DNA of 39,893 bases, taken from the IMG/VR virus record IMGVR_UViG_3300042337_000317, positions 1-39,893 of that record; one strand, 5' to 3'. The notes beneath the pieces were generated by a model. The model saw only the letters and a program-made list of their open reading frames with translations, was not told the DNA's origin and ran no database searches. Each line of letters starts with the position of its first letter. Position 1 is the stretch's first letter. The position numbers were made by a program, and so were the translations under genes. The DNA comes from a virus. Below are positions 1-7,548 of the stretch, one piece after another.

Positions 1-2
1 TG

Positions 3-512
3 CGCAAGCAGCAGCCTACCAGGATTGCGGGGGCCGGAACGATCAAGAACTTCTTTGTTGCGCTGGTGGCAGCCGATCCGCGCATCTACGCTACGACCGC
101 GACTTCCTACTCAGGCATCGCGATTGGTGGCACGCAAGTCGCGGAGAACCGTGGCTCCTACGCCGCGCCGTTTGACTCAATCACGATCTCACGGCCGACA
201 GGCAGTACTGTCAACACGATTACTGTTACGGTCGGCGGCGTCACCGTGGTCAAGCTCGGCGGGACCGGAACGGGCGGCACTCCGGCTGCGCTCGGCTGGA
301 CTTCGGCTAGCGCCATTACAAACTACGTCATCAACACGCGCACGCGCGCGGTCGTCACTACCGGCAGCGTGACCGACGCCTACAACACTGTGGACTTTAC
401 GGCCTCGAACTGGACTGATCTGTCGCCAGGAAACAACAATGTTTCGTTTTCTGTCACCGGCGGCGGCACAGGTTCGACGATGGCGATCTCGTACCGCGAC
501 GTTTGGATGTAG
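3..512 (+). CDS. Distal tail protein (Dit-like), C-terminal part, 5' truncated by window
   Basis: The reading frame is open from the first bases of the window, so the gene begins upstream; the GTG at 66 is only the first in-window start codon. The visible 169 residues are beta-rich, with many Thr, Gly, Ser and Val. They end in a stretch holding WTDLSPGNNNVSFSVTG and closing with ISYRDVWM, which is the typical C-terminal signature of siphovirus distal tail (Dit) components in actinophages. Dit forms the hub joining the tail tube to the baseplate or receptor-binding proteins. The position just before a large minor tail protein agrees with this. Family call is by motif recognition; the N-terminal domain cannot be checked here. 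Confidence 0.7.
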   Translation, partial: RKQQPTRIAGAGTIKNFFVALVAADPRIYATTATSYSGIAIGGTQVAENRGSYAAPFDSITISRPTGSTVNTITVTVGGVTVVKLGGTGTGGTPAALGWTSASAITNYVINTRTRAVVTTGSVTDAYNTVDFTASNWTDLSPGNNNVSFSVTGGGTGSTMAISYRDVWM

Positions 513-515
513 CCA

Positions 516-2264
516 ATGAGTTCAGGACCGCAGACTTGGCGTATGGTGCTCGCAAAAGAGACGGCGAACACGGCCGCGTCGGCTTCGACTAACAACGCTC
601 CCTGGGTAGCCACCAATATTGGCGAGCTGGTCAACGCGACCGAGCGCCGGTTTTCTTTTAAGCTCAACCAACCGCAGACGCTCAGCTTTAGCATCCCGCT
701 GACCGATCCGCTTGCGGATGATCTTGTGACCTTGACAAACGACGCTACCTCGATCCCGATCATTAAGCTGTATCGCGACACAACGCTAATGATGGTGGCC
801 GAAGTCATCTCGGCCGAGCTGGCTAGTCAAGGGCAAGTTCCGACGGTGGCAGTAGTTGCCACAGAGACGATGTGGAATCGTTTAACTAAACGCTTTATTC
901 CCGACAGCAAACGCTCGGTTGGCTATAGAGTGCCTAGCACGACAGATCGAACAAGCGACGTGATGACGCAGCTTGAATTCATTAACACGACGCCAGCGCA
1001 AGTTATCCCTAGCACTATTGAGACTACTTTTACCGAAACAGGCGTTGGCTCAGCTCCGGCTGGTTGGGCACTGGGAACGGCTTTCTGGACCGGTGGCACG
1101 TCTTCTTTGACAAAGCAGACAAGCGGGTCGTGGGACACTGATAGCGGATCGGGGTTTATGCGATTTAATGGAACGAAAGATGCTACGACTACGCAACGCA
1201 CCATCTCCGCTCGAACCTCGACGGGCACTTCTGGAATACCCGTAACGCCTGGAACGGTGTACACGGCGCGCACCAGGCTGCGGACTATCACTAGCGTCAC
1301 CGGAACCAACAACGGAATCTATGTGCAGCTTGCGTGGTACAAAACGGACGGCACCGCATCTGCGGTGCAAGCCACTACTGTTGGAACTCCAGTCCTGACC
1401 ACAAATGGCACCACGACAACCCTGTACGATACTGGAGTAGCGCCTTCCGACGCGGCCTACGTGGCAGTCTTCTTTATCGTAACGACGAATGTCAACGCGC
1501 AGAGCTTTTCATACGGCCTTGACAACGTGGTCTTCGGGCCAGCCCCGCAAACGGGCATCGCGGCCGGAAGTGCGACTGGCTTCAGTAGCGACACTTTTGC
1601 TGGCGGCCCGTGGTACTACAAACCGTTTATGGAGTTCGTACAAGAAGCCGCTTTGACAATCGGCGGTTTTGATTTCTGGCAAGCGCCGCTTGATCCCGTC
1701 ACAAACTCTGGAAACTCCGGCACTCTAACGGTCGATCCCTACACAACTGTTGACGGAGTTCGTAGATCATTTAAAGGTCAAGCTCGCGCCAACGCGATTT
1801 TTGAGTACGGAACTGGTCGGCAAAACGTAACCGAGTACCGTTTTACGCTCTCCGGCGACGGTTTGATTAACGTGGCTTATGCGTTGCCGCCTGGCTTTCC
1901 AAGTGGCGGAGGCGTCGGAACCGTGAGCAAAGCGGATTCGACAGGCACAACGCGGCAGCGCCTGCGCGAAGAAGTGGTTTCGACCGATCTGCAAACGAAC
2001 GAAGCGCGTCAAGCCATTGCCAACGCGCACACCTCAATTCGGCAGCGGTATAAGCGCGTACTTACTTTCACGCCGCAAGTAGAGGATGGGTCGCGCACGC
2101 CGCGCTTTGGCCTAGACTATGAGATTGGCGATACCGTCACGGCGCGCGTAAAAGATCAAGGCTCGCTGTTGATCGATACGACGGTTCGAGTGTACGGAGC
2201 TGACATTGAGGTTGATAATCAAGGAATGATACGCACAAATCTAACATTGGTACAGGAGGTCTAG
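516..2264 (+). CDS. Minor tail protein, ReqiPepy6 Gp37-like, with inserted jelly-roll-like domain
   Basis: 582 residues. The N-terminal part (about 40-130, with FSFKLNQPQTLSFSIPLTDP) and the C-terminal part (about 400-582, ending near DYEIGDTVTARVKDQG) resemble the ReqiPepy6 Gp37-like tail proteins of actinophages, which build the tail-tip hub. Between them, at about 170-345, lies a Thr/Gly-rich stretch containing WALGTAFWTGGTS and AWYKTDGTAS. It has the pattern of a carbohydrate-binding-module-like beta-sandwich, so it may contact the host surface (inference). The ATG at 516 follows the upstream stop by 3 nt with no clear Shine-Dalgarno sequence, so translation is probably coupled. Confidence 0.72.
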   Translation: MSSGPQTWRMVLAKETANTAASASTNNAPWVATNIGELVNATERRFSFKLNQPQTLSFSIPLTDPLADDLVTLTNDATSIPIIKLYRDTTLMMVAEVISAELASQGQVPTVAVVATETMWNRLTKRFIPDSKRSVGYRVPSTTDRTSDVMTQLEFINTTPAQVIPSTIETTFTETGVGSAPAGWALGTAFWTGGTSSLTKQTSGSWDTDSGSGFMRFNGTKDATTTQRTISARTSTGTSGIPVTPGTVYTARTRLRTITSVTGTNNGIYVQLAWYKTDGTASAVQATTVGTPVLTTNGTTTTLYDTGVAPSDAAYVAVFFIVTTNVNAQSFSYGLDNVVFGPAPQTGIAAGSATGFSSDTFAGGPWYYKPFMEFVQEAALTIGGFDFWQAPLDPVTNSGNSGTLTVDPYTTVDGVRRSFKGQARANAIFEYGTGRQNVTEYRFTLSGDGLINVAYALPPGFPSGGGVGTVSKADSTGTTRQRLREEVVSTDLQTNEARQAIANAHTSIRQRYKRVLTFTPQVEDGSRTPRFGLDYEIGDTVTARVKDQGSLLIDTTVRVYGADIEVDNQGMIRTNLTLVQEV

Positions 2265-2884
2265 TGCCCGATAATCCAACACAGCCAGGCCAGCTTCCAA
2301 GACAGCAGTTTGCTGCTTCAAACGACGCTACGCGCAACCAGTCTCGAATGGCGCGCCTTGAAGAGCGCGTGAAACAACTAGAGCAAGGAAAACAGCTCAT
2401 TCAAACTCCTATGTTCACGTGGACTTCTGAAGTAACAGTCAGCTCAGTCACGTCAAAAACTTGGACCTTCACAATTCCAATGCCGCCTGCGGTGCGAGAT
2501 CCAGGCTCACTGGTTAAGCTGGAATATATGTTCTGCTGGTTTGAAGTTCCCATTCTGAGCGTAGGCGGCGCGGTTAGTGGAAACGTGAGCATTAGCACAG
2601 CAGCCACTTCAGCAAGTTGGTCTTGGAGTATTGCTAGCGGCGGTGTTCAAACATATCTCTATCCAAATACTGCATCGGGCACCGCCGCTACACAAGCGGA
2701 TAGATCCACGTTTATCCCTTTTCGCCTAGCGGCAGACTCTCCCTCAGGAGCAATTATAGATACGTCGCTCGTAGTCACACGCACATCTGCCAGCAACTCC
2801 TTTACTCTCGGATACCCAGCATTAGGAATTTGGCCGCGCTTCTACGCTATAATTCCGCCATCGTTTGCATCGACAACATCGTGA
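2264..2884 (+). CDS. Putative minor tail / tail-tip protein
   Basis: 206 residues. The start is GTG at 2264, overlapping the previous stop by one base (TAGTG) and preceded by a strong AGGAGG. Residues about 25-45 form a short charged coiled coil (RMARLEERVKQLEQGKQ), followed by a Thr/Ser-rich beta domain. A short N-terminal coiled coil plus a beta domain suits a trimeric tail-tip or fibre subunit. I do not recognise a specific family; the role is inferred from its place between the tail hub gene and the lysis genes. Confidence 0.6.
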   Translation: MPDNPTQPGQLPRQQFAASNDATRNQSRMARLEERVKQLEQGKQLIQTPMFTWTSEVTVSSVTSKTWTFTIPMPPAVRDPGSLVKLEYMFCWFEVPILSVGGAVSGNVSISTAATSASWSWSIASGGVQTYLYPNTASGTAATQADRSTFIPFRLAADSPSGAIIDTSLVVTRTSASNSFTLGYPALGIWPRFYAIIPPSFASTTS

Positions 2885-3525
2885 GTACTGAATCTAACAT
2901 ACAAAAGCAGATCGAAGCGGCCGCTAAGAAGCAGTCGCACTACACCGCTATTGCGCGCCTATCGCAGAAGCGTCTTGTCAAGTGGCGCCGCAAGTGGCGC
3001 AGCGCTGCAAAGCGCGTGGAAAAGCTCGCCGAGACAAAGCCTGGCTCGCCGGATCTGGTCGAAACGCAGAAAGCTGAGGCTCGCTTTGGTCGCAAGACTC
3101 GCTTCTGGCGCAGCCGCCGCGACTTCTCGCTGCGCCGCCGCGCCTTCTGGAAAGCTGTGCTCGAACGACGCAAGATCAAGCTCGCGCGCTGGATCGAGGT
3201 CAACCGTCGAATTGATTGGAACGGCTACCCCGAACTGAGCAATCGAAAGGTCCGCAAAGTCTTGCGTTACGCGCAGCGCAAGCACAATTTTGTAGTCACC
3301 AGCACGACGGGCGGCCAGCACGCGCCGACAAGCTGGCACTATCAGGGCAGGGCCGTAGATGGCGTCTGCGCCGATATGGCCGCGTGTCAGATCGATCTTG
3401 AGAATCACTTTGGAGCAGAGTACTTCTTGGAGCTGTTCGGCCCAGCATCGCGTTATGTTAAGAACGGCTACGTAATTAACGCGAAGTTCCCTGACCACGA
3501 CGATCACATTCACTTCGCTGCCTAA
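2881..3525 (+). CDS. Endolysin, M15-type D-Ala-D-Ala carboxypeptidase-like domain
   Basis: 214 residues from GTG 2881, which overlaps the previous stop as GTGA; an in-frame start at 2830 would cut deep into the upstream gene. The C-terminal about 90 residues carry SWHYQGRAVD and DHDDHIHFA, the HxxGxAxD and HxH zinc-site signatures of M15-like peptidases that cut peptidoglycan stem peptides. Residues 1-120 are very rich in Lys and Arg with helical, amphipathic character (e.g. KRLVKWRRKWRSAAKR) and no known cell-wall-binding repeat. This is a strongly cationic N-terminus placed before the catalytic domain. It is followed directly by a second lysin. Confidence 0.85.
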   Translation: MSTESNIQKQIEAAAKKQSHYTAIARLSQKRLVKWRRKWRSAAKRVEKLAETKPGSPDLVETQKAEARFGRKTRFWRSRRDFSLRRRAFWKAVLERRKIKLARWIEVNRRIDWNGYPELSNRKVRKVLRYAQRKHNFVVTSTTGGQHAPTSWHYQGRAVDGVCADMAACQIDLENHFGAEYFLELFGPASRYVKNGYVINAKFPDHDDHIHFAA

Positions 3526-4319
3526 TGGCCCGCGACGTACAAAAGTATGCGCGCAAGCGCCGCAAGCTCGCGACCTGGCCGGAGGCTAAGCGCGGCCGAA
3601 CTTTCCGGCGCTTTCGACGCAAGGTTCGCCGGATCGGGCGCACCGTTCCTAATCCTGGGCCGGATCTCTCGATGTGGAATGTCAATGTCAAGTGGGACAA
3701 GGTAGCGGCGTACTCGGACTTCGTATTCTTGAAGGCATCCGAAGGCCGCACCTGGGAAGACCCGACTCTGGTCGAGCGCATCTCGGCTGCGCGTGACGGC
3801 GCTCAGGGCGAGGGGCTGCTGGTCGGCTACTACCACTTTGCTCGACCGGACAACAACCCGCCGCGCACTGAGGCGCGTCACTTTGTCAACACTGTGCGCG
3901 AAGCTGGCGGCTACCTCGGCGAGCAGCGTCGCGGAGTGATGCGCCGCAACGAGCTGCCTGGCGTGCTCGATTACGAGGTCTATCATCCGACCAAGAAGGA
4001 TCAGCACTGGATCTCCGAATGGGTGGACGAGTATCGCAAGATTACCAAGCACGATCCCATTATTTACGGAGGTCACGTGCTGCGTGAGCGTACCGACAGC
4101 GACTTCGATTGCCCGCTCTGGCTGGCGGCGTATGTCAACGAGCTGAGTCCGGCGCTGCTGCCTTCCGGCTGGTGGAAGCCTGGGCCGACTCTGTGGCAGT
4201 ACACAGACGGTAAGGTGCCGTCTGATCCGGCAGGACCGCCTGAGTGCCCTGGCGTTGGGCCTTGCGATATGAACTTTTATCGCGGAGATCGCCGCAGTCT
4301 TCTAAAACTCGCAATCTAG
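3525..4319 (+). CDS. Endolysin, glycoside hydrolase family 25 muramidase
   Basis: 264 residues; the ATG overlaps the previous stop (TAATG). After a basic N-terminus of about 40 residues come the GH25 landmarks in order: PDLSMWN, FVFLKASEGRTW, GYYHFARP, the catalytic DxE in VLDYEVY, LWLAAYV, and LWQYTDGKVP near the end. GH25 enzymes hydrolyse the N-acetylmuramic acid to N-acetylglucosamine bond of peptidoglycan. No separate cell-wall-binding repeats are seen; the cationic N-terminus may serve instead. Together with the M15-type gene upstream and the holin downstream this completes a lysis cassette with two different cleavage activities. Confidence 0.93.
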   Translation: MARDVQKYARKRRKLATWPEAKRGRTFRRFRRKVRRIGRTVPNPGPDLSMWNVNVKWDKVAAYSDFVFLKASEGRTWEDPTLVERISAARDGAQGEGLLVGYYHFARPDNNPPRTEARHFVNTVREAGGYLGEQRRGVMRRNELPGVLDYEVYHPTKKDQHWISEWVDEYRKITKHDPIIYGGHVLRERTDSDFDCPLWLAAYVNELSPALLPSGWWKPGPTLWQYTDGKVPSDPAGPPECPGVGPCDMNFYRGDRRSLLKLAI

Positions 4320-4331
4320 GGGGAGGTGAAA

Positions 4332-4568
4332 ATGAACAAGGTATTTACTGCCGTCCGTAACTTCTACCGCCGCGAGCCTGCAAGGGTCGTCGCTGCTGTG
4401 GTTGCTGCGATTGTGTTTGTCGCGCAGTGGCTCGATGTCGGGATTGACTCGAACACTGTGTTCGTCGTTGTCGGCACCGCCCTGGCCGTCCTGTTTGGCG
4501 GAGAGGTCGTGCGCCGTGATGTCAAGCCGGTGAAGAAGCCGGTTAAGGCAAAGAAGAAGAAGGCTTAG
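4332..4568 (+). CDS. Holin, two transmembrane segments
   Basis: 78 residues from ATG 4332, with GGGAGGTGA just upstream; the GTG two codons earlier lies inside that ribosome site. Two hydrophobic stretches (about residues 17-35 and 41-58) are separated by a short loop, and the C-terminus is strongly basic (KKPVKAKKKKA). Two TM segments, a charged tail and a place right behind the lysins fit a class II holin, which permeabilises the inner membrane at lysis. Its stop overlaps the convergent terminase stop by four bases. Confidence 0.8.
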   Translation: MNKVFTAVRNFYRREPARVVAAVVAAIVFVAQWLDVGIDSNTVFVVVGTALAVLFGGEVVRRDVKPVKKPVKAKKKKA

Positions 4569-6010
4569 TACCAAGCCTCCGGCCGAAGGGCAATGGAGCG
4601 GCGCGAGTCCGGCGTAACGGTCGTGACTTGCCCCTCCGGCTCTTCTGGCTCGTCCCACAGCGCGTCCTCTGGCTCCTCCTCGTTCGGATCGAGCACCTTG
4701 ACTCCTGGCGGAGCCTCGTGGACAACGCCCCAGTTCTGAAGCATTTTGGCGGCCACCATATCGTCGTGTAGGCCGCTCGGAGCTGAGAAAGTGTAGCGCC
4801 CATTCTTAGTGATCTCGTACTCGTAGTGCTCGAACTCCTCGCGCTCCTCCTCGGTAATGAAGGCGCGGCCGTGTTCTAGGTCCGCCGCCAGGAGCCGCAC
4901 CATACGCTCCTTCTGATGCCCTGACGCAAAGTTGATCGGGATCACGTCGATCCCACGGTCGTCGAGATGGTCGAACACCACGTCGCCGATGCCGGTCGAG
5001 TCGATCACTGCTGTCACGCCCTCGACGTTAGGATCGTTTTGAAGCCCTCGGATAACATCGATGATGTACTCCTCCTGGATCGGCCAAGAGACTTCGTTGT
5101 AGCGTTCCAGGATGCAAGGCTCGCGGGTATCCGAGTTGCAGCCGGAGATGACCGTGAAGTCTTCCTTCTTTGCAAGGTCAATGCCGAGAGTGACCCAGCC
5201 TTGCGGGGGTACAAGCCCAGCTCTAACGGCCGACCATTCGCGGCCGTCCTGTGCCACGCCTTCGAGCGCGAACATTGACGCGGCGTTCGCAACAAAGTTT
5301 GCCAAGTACTCCTGCTCGAACAGGAGCTTAGGCAGCGACGCTTTTGCGTCCTCGACTTCATCGTGATCGATCAACGGGTTGTTGTAGGACGGGAACTGCC
5401 AGGACTCGTAAGCAGCGTTGCCGTCCTGGCCTCGATGCCACACTTGATAGAACCAGTTGCGGCCTCGCGGGGTTGAGATAATCAAGGCGCGACCGCCTTT
5501 GTCAGAAAGCGTCGGGCGCACGAGCTGAAACCACACATTCGACGGGATCAGCGCGGCCTCGTCCATTACCACAAAGTCCACACCTTCACCGGCCAGCGAG
5601 TCCGGCGTACCGGCCGTGTAGAACTCGATCTGCGAGCCGTTGTTGAAGCTCAAGATGCGGTCGTTGGCAGCGTCCGAGGGCGGGTCTTTAGCCAGCAGCA
5701 TCCTGGGAAGCTGAGTCTTGACCTTGCGATAGCCTCGCCGAACGTTCTTGTCAGAGTTGGCGACCCACCACACCATTTGATTCGGTTTCGAGAGCGCCGC
5801 CATAATAACTTCGTGAGCGGCCAGCTCGGTCTTGCCCCATCGGCGGCCTGCGCGCAGCACGCGAAAGCGCGCCTTCGAGTTCATCACATCGACCTGGCCG
5901 CCTTCGTGCGGGACAAAGATCGCCTTGCGAAGCTGCGACAGGACGTGGTTCGCCTCTCCAGGCTGAACCTCTAGCAGTGCCTTCCAGGAATCTAGGTCAG
6001 TCTTCGTCAT
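4565..6010 (-). CDS. terL: Terminase large subunit
   Basis: 481 residues. The ATPase domain has a Walker A motif RAGRRWGKTEL at about 53-63 and a Walker B motif with catalytic Glu in VDFVVMDEAALIP at about 145-157. The C-terminal RNase H-like nuclease domain has acidic residues in LGIDLAKKED, AVIDSTGIGD and GLHDDMVAAK. It powers DNA translocation into the prohead and cuts the concatemer. It overlaps the TerS gene by 14 bases. It lies on the opposite strand and about 25 kb from the portal gene, whereas most HK97-type phages keep terminase directly before portal. Confidence 0.95.
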   Translation of the reverse strand: MTKTDLDSWKALLEVQPGEANHVLSQLRKAIFVPHEGGQVDVMNSKARFRVLRAGRRWGKTELAAHEVIMAALSKPNQMVWWVANSDKNVRRGYRKVKTQLPRMLLAKDPPSDAANDRILSFNNGSQIEFYTAGTPDSLAGEGVDFVVMDEAALIPSNVWFQLVRPTLSDKGGRALIISTPRGRNWFYQVWHRGQDGNAAYESWQFPSYNNPLIDHDEVEDAKASLPKLLFEQEYLANFVANAASMFALEGVAQDGREWSAVRAGLVPPQGWVTLGIDLAKKEDFTVISGCNSDTREPCILERYNEVSWPIQEEYIIDVIRGLQNDPNVEGVTAVIDSTGIGDVVFDHLDDRGIDVIPINFASGHQKERMVRLLAADLEHGRAFITEEEREEFEHYEYEITKNGRYTFSAPSGLHDDMVAAKMLQNWGVVHEAPPGVKVLDPNEEEPEDALWDEPEEPEGQVTTVTPDSRRSIALRPEAWY

Positions 6011-6422
6011 CGTCCGCAGACTTCAGCTTGTCCACAGCGGCAGCCAGGGCCGGATCATCGTGGACCGCCATCATCAATTCCTCCATCGCCTTGCCAGCAT
6101 CGGCGTCCGAGTGGTTGATGTTGAGCGTCGAGCCAGCGAACTCGCGGTGAATCTTCAAGACATTCTCAAGGCTAATCTCCTTGCCGGAGTTCAGCAGCCC
6201 CTCAATGCGACGGGTCGTGTGCCGAGTAATCGTGTTGCAGCGGTTGCGAATAATCTCCGAGACGCGCGCCTGGATCTCCGGCCGCTTCTGCCAATCGGCG
6301 ACGGTGCCGCGATCCTTGACGCCTAGAGCCTTCGCAATCTCAGTCTGACTTACACCATCGGCGGTAAGTTCGGCGAGCTGGTCTTTCAGCTCTGGATATG
6401 CGTCGATTCGAGCAACTTTCAT
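5997..6422 (-). CDS. terS: Terminase small subunit
   Basis: 141 residues. An N-terminal helix-turn-helix (GVSQTEIAKALGVKDRGTV, about 24-42) is followed by helical segments and a very acidic C-terminus (KSADDDED). This is the usual TerS layout: a DNA-recognition HTH, an oligomerising helical core and a TerL-contacting tail. The gene starts with an ATGA overlap and runs directly into terL, which supports the call. Confidence 0.82.
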   Translation of the reverse strand: MKVARIDAYPELKDQLAELTADGVSQTEIAKALGVKDRGTVADWQKRPEIQARVSEIIRNRCNTITRHTTRRIEGLLNSGKEISLENVLKIHREFAGSTLNINHSDADAGKAMEELMMAVHDDPALAAAVDKLKSADDDED

Positions 6423-6718
6423 AGTGGGTCTGTATATCTTATCACGTCTCCGCTCGGCCGTAGAACCAAGCGAGGATTGACCTGCGCCATATGATGACCG
6501 GCCGCGATTACGAGCCTGTCGGCTAGATCGAGCGAGATCGTGTGCGGCTTCTCCGGCGGCGACTGTGGCGGGCTGAGCGCGCGGTACACGGTTCGAGTCG
6601 AGGTGTTTGCCCGCTCGGCCAGGCGCTGCACTGCCTCTCCCTCGTCGGGGTCGTCAGGGCGCACTACACGGCGCAGGACTATCGCGATGTCCTCAGCTAC
6701 TACTTTTGGCTCGGCCAA
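6419..6718 (-). CDS. Small HTH DNA-binding protein
   Basis: 99 residues. The only plausible start is TTG at 6718, inside the end of the resolvase gene, with no clear ribosome site. Residues about 28-50 (EAVQRLAERANTSTRTVYRA) form a helix-turn-helix, and the rest looks helical and charged. It stands between resolvase and TerS, so it could regulate late packaging genes or assist pac/cos recognition (inference). No specific family is recognised. Confidence 0.65.
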   Translation of the reverse strand: MAEPKVVAEDIAIVLRRVVRPDDPDEGEAVQRLAERANTSTRTVYRALSPPQSPPEKPHTISLDLADRLVIAAGHHMAQVNPRLVLRPSGDVIRYTDPL

Positions 6719-7160
6719 CGCGCTGTTGCAACAAGTAGTAGGTTAGGTGCATCGTCGCGTCGTTAGCGTGGCGGTTTTCGTGCAAGGGGCGGAGGAAGTT
6801 TTCCTCAGCGCCTGCCGAGACGGCCGTGTCTTTGATGGCGGCGGGTTGAAGTGTGTACGGGATGCTGGCGGACTGGCAAATGTACTCTAAAGCGCCGATA
6901 CCGCGAGCGGTGCGGCACTTGTCCCAGCCCAGGTTCTCTAGCTCCCAGGGATAGAGCTGCCAGTCCTCGATCACGACAAACTCCGTACCGGTCAGCCGGT
7001 CGAGGAGTTCTTGGTCAGCGACCTCGGCTTCTGTTACACCGAGCGCGCGACCAAGCGCGTGAATGAAGTCCCACAACTCAGAGGTTCCGGCCGTCTCCCA
7101 CTCAGGGGTTCCGATGGCGTAGCCCAACGACTCGCCTGGATCAACGGCCACAATCTTCAT
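6693..7160 (-). CDS. RuvC-like Holliday junction resolvase
   Basis: 155 residues from ATG 7160 (an alternative ATG lies two codons upstream at 7166). The N-terminus KIVAVDPGESLGYAIG carries the DPG-type first acidic residue of RNase H-fold resolvases. VVIEDW gives the conserved Glu and ENRHANDATMH the C-terminal acidic site. Such enzymes resolve branched replicative DNA before packaging, which suits the place ahead of terS-terL. Neither ATG has a Shine-Dalgarno sequence, but TATTAT ends 7 nt before the ATG at 7160, so the mRNA may be leaderless. Confidence 0.85.
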   Translation of the reverse strand: MKIVAVDPGESLGYAIGTPEWETAGTSELWDFIHALGRALGVTEAEVADQELLDRLTGTEFVVIEDWQLYPWELENLGWDKCRTARGIGALEYICQSASIPYTLQPAAIKDTAVSAGAEENFLRPLHENRHANDATMHLTYYLLQQRVGRAKSSS

Positions 7161-7167
7161 AGGCATA

Positions 7168-7173
7168 ATAATA
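7168..7173 (-). promoter_or_regulatory. Putative -10 box for leaderless resolvase-terminase transcript
   Basis: On the minus strand TATTAT is followed by 7 nt and then the ATG at 7160. The spacing would put the first transcribed base at or next to the start codon. It lies directly after a strong terminator-like hairpin, so it would begin a new transcription unit for resolvase, the HTH protein, TerS and TerL. No clear -35 box was found. Confidence 0.45.
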
Positions 7174-7174
7174 G

Positions 7175-7213
7175 CAAAGCCGCCCTGGTGTCAATCAAAC
7201 CAGGGCGGCTTTG
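7175..7213 (-). terminator. Perfect 15-bp hairpin, probable terminator ending the replication operon
   Basis: The arms at 7175-7189 and 7199-7213 are exact reverse complements (caaagccgccctggt), with a 9-nt loop. On the minus strand the hairpin follows the 96-aa gene and precedes the resolvase start by a few bases. No U-run follows on either strand, as is common for terminators in high-GC actinobacteria. It could work in both directions or act as an mRNA processing or stability site. Confidence 0.6.
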
Positions 7214-7257
7214 TTAGGAGGTGACAAGAGCATCATAGTAGCGGGCCGCTCGTAAAA

Positions 7258-7548
7258 CTACGGCAGCTTCATTACAAGCTGCTCGAACGGATCGGCTCCG
7301 CCTTCATCGAGCTTCGTCTGCTCGTAGTAGTCGATAAGCCGCAAGCGCAACTCTGCTTTCACGTTCTCCAAGACGCCGACCATCGCGTTCAAGGTTTCGA
7401 AGCAGATGCCGTTCTGCCGGAGATAGGCTCCAACGTCCTCGGACACGGCCCACGCGACATCGCCAGGCTTCAAGTACTCGTCGGTGGTGTCGAGTTCGTA
7501 TCCTGGCGGCCGCAGCCTCTTTGCTCGTTCGGGATCGATGTATGGCAC
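7258..7548 (-). CDS. DUF6899-like phage protein of unknown function
   Basis: 96 residues from GTG 7548, which overlaps the polymerase stop (TAGTG) and has AAGGAGG upstream. The N-terminus MPYIDPERAKRL, the central NAMVGVLENVKAEL and the LIDYYEQTK segment match my memory of the DUF6899 family of small phage proteins. Function unknown. It is the last gene of the replication unit, before the hairpin. Confidence 0.65.
   Translation of the reverse strand: MPYIDPERAKRLRPPGYELDTTDEYLKPGDVAWAVSEDVGAYLRQNGICFETLNAMVGVLENVKAELRLRLIDYYEQTKLDEGGADPFEQLVMKLP

Noticed and set aside
7214-7257. AGGAGGTGA on the plus strand as ribosome site of a rightward gene
   Set aside because: Only a few codons follow before a stop; no gene can start there.
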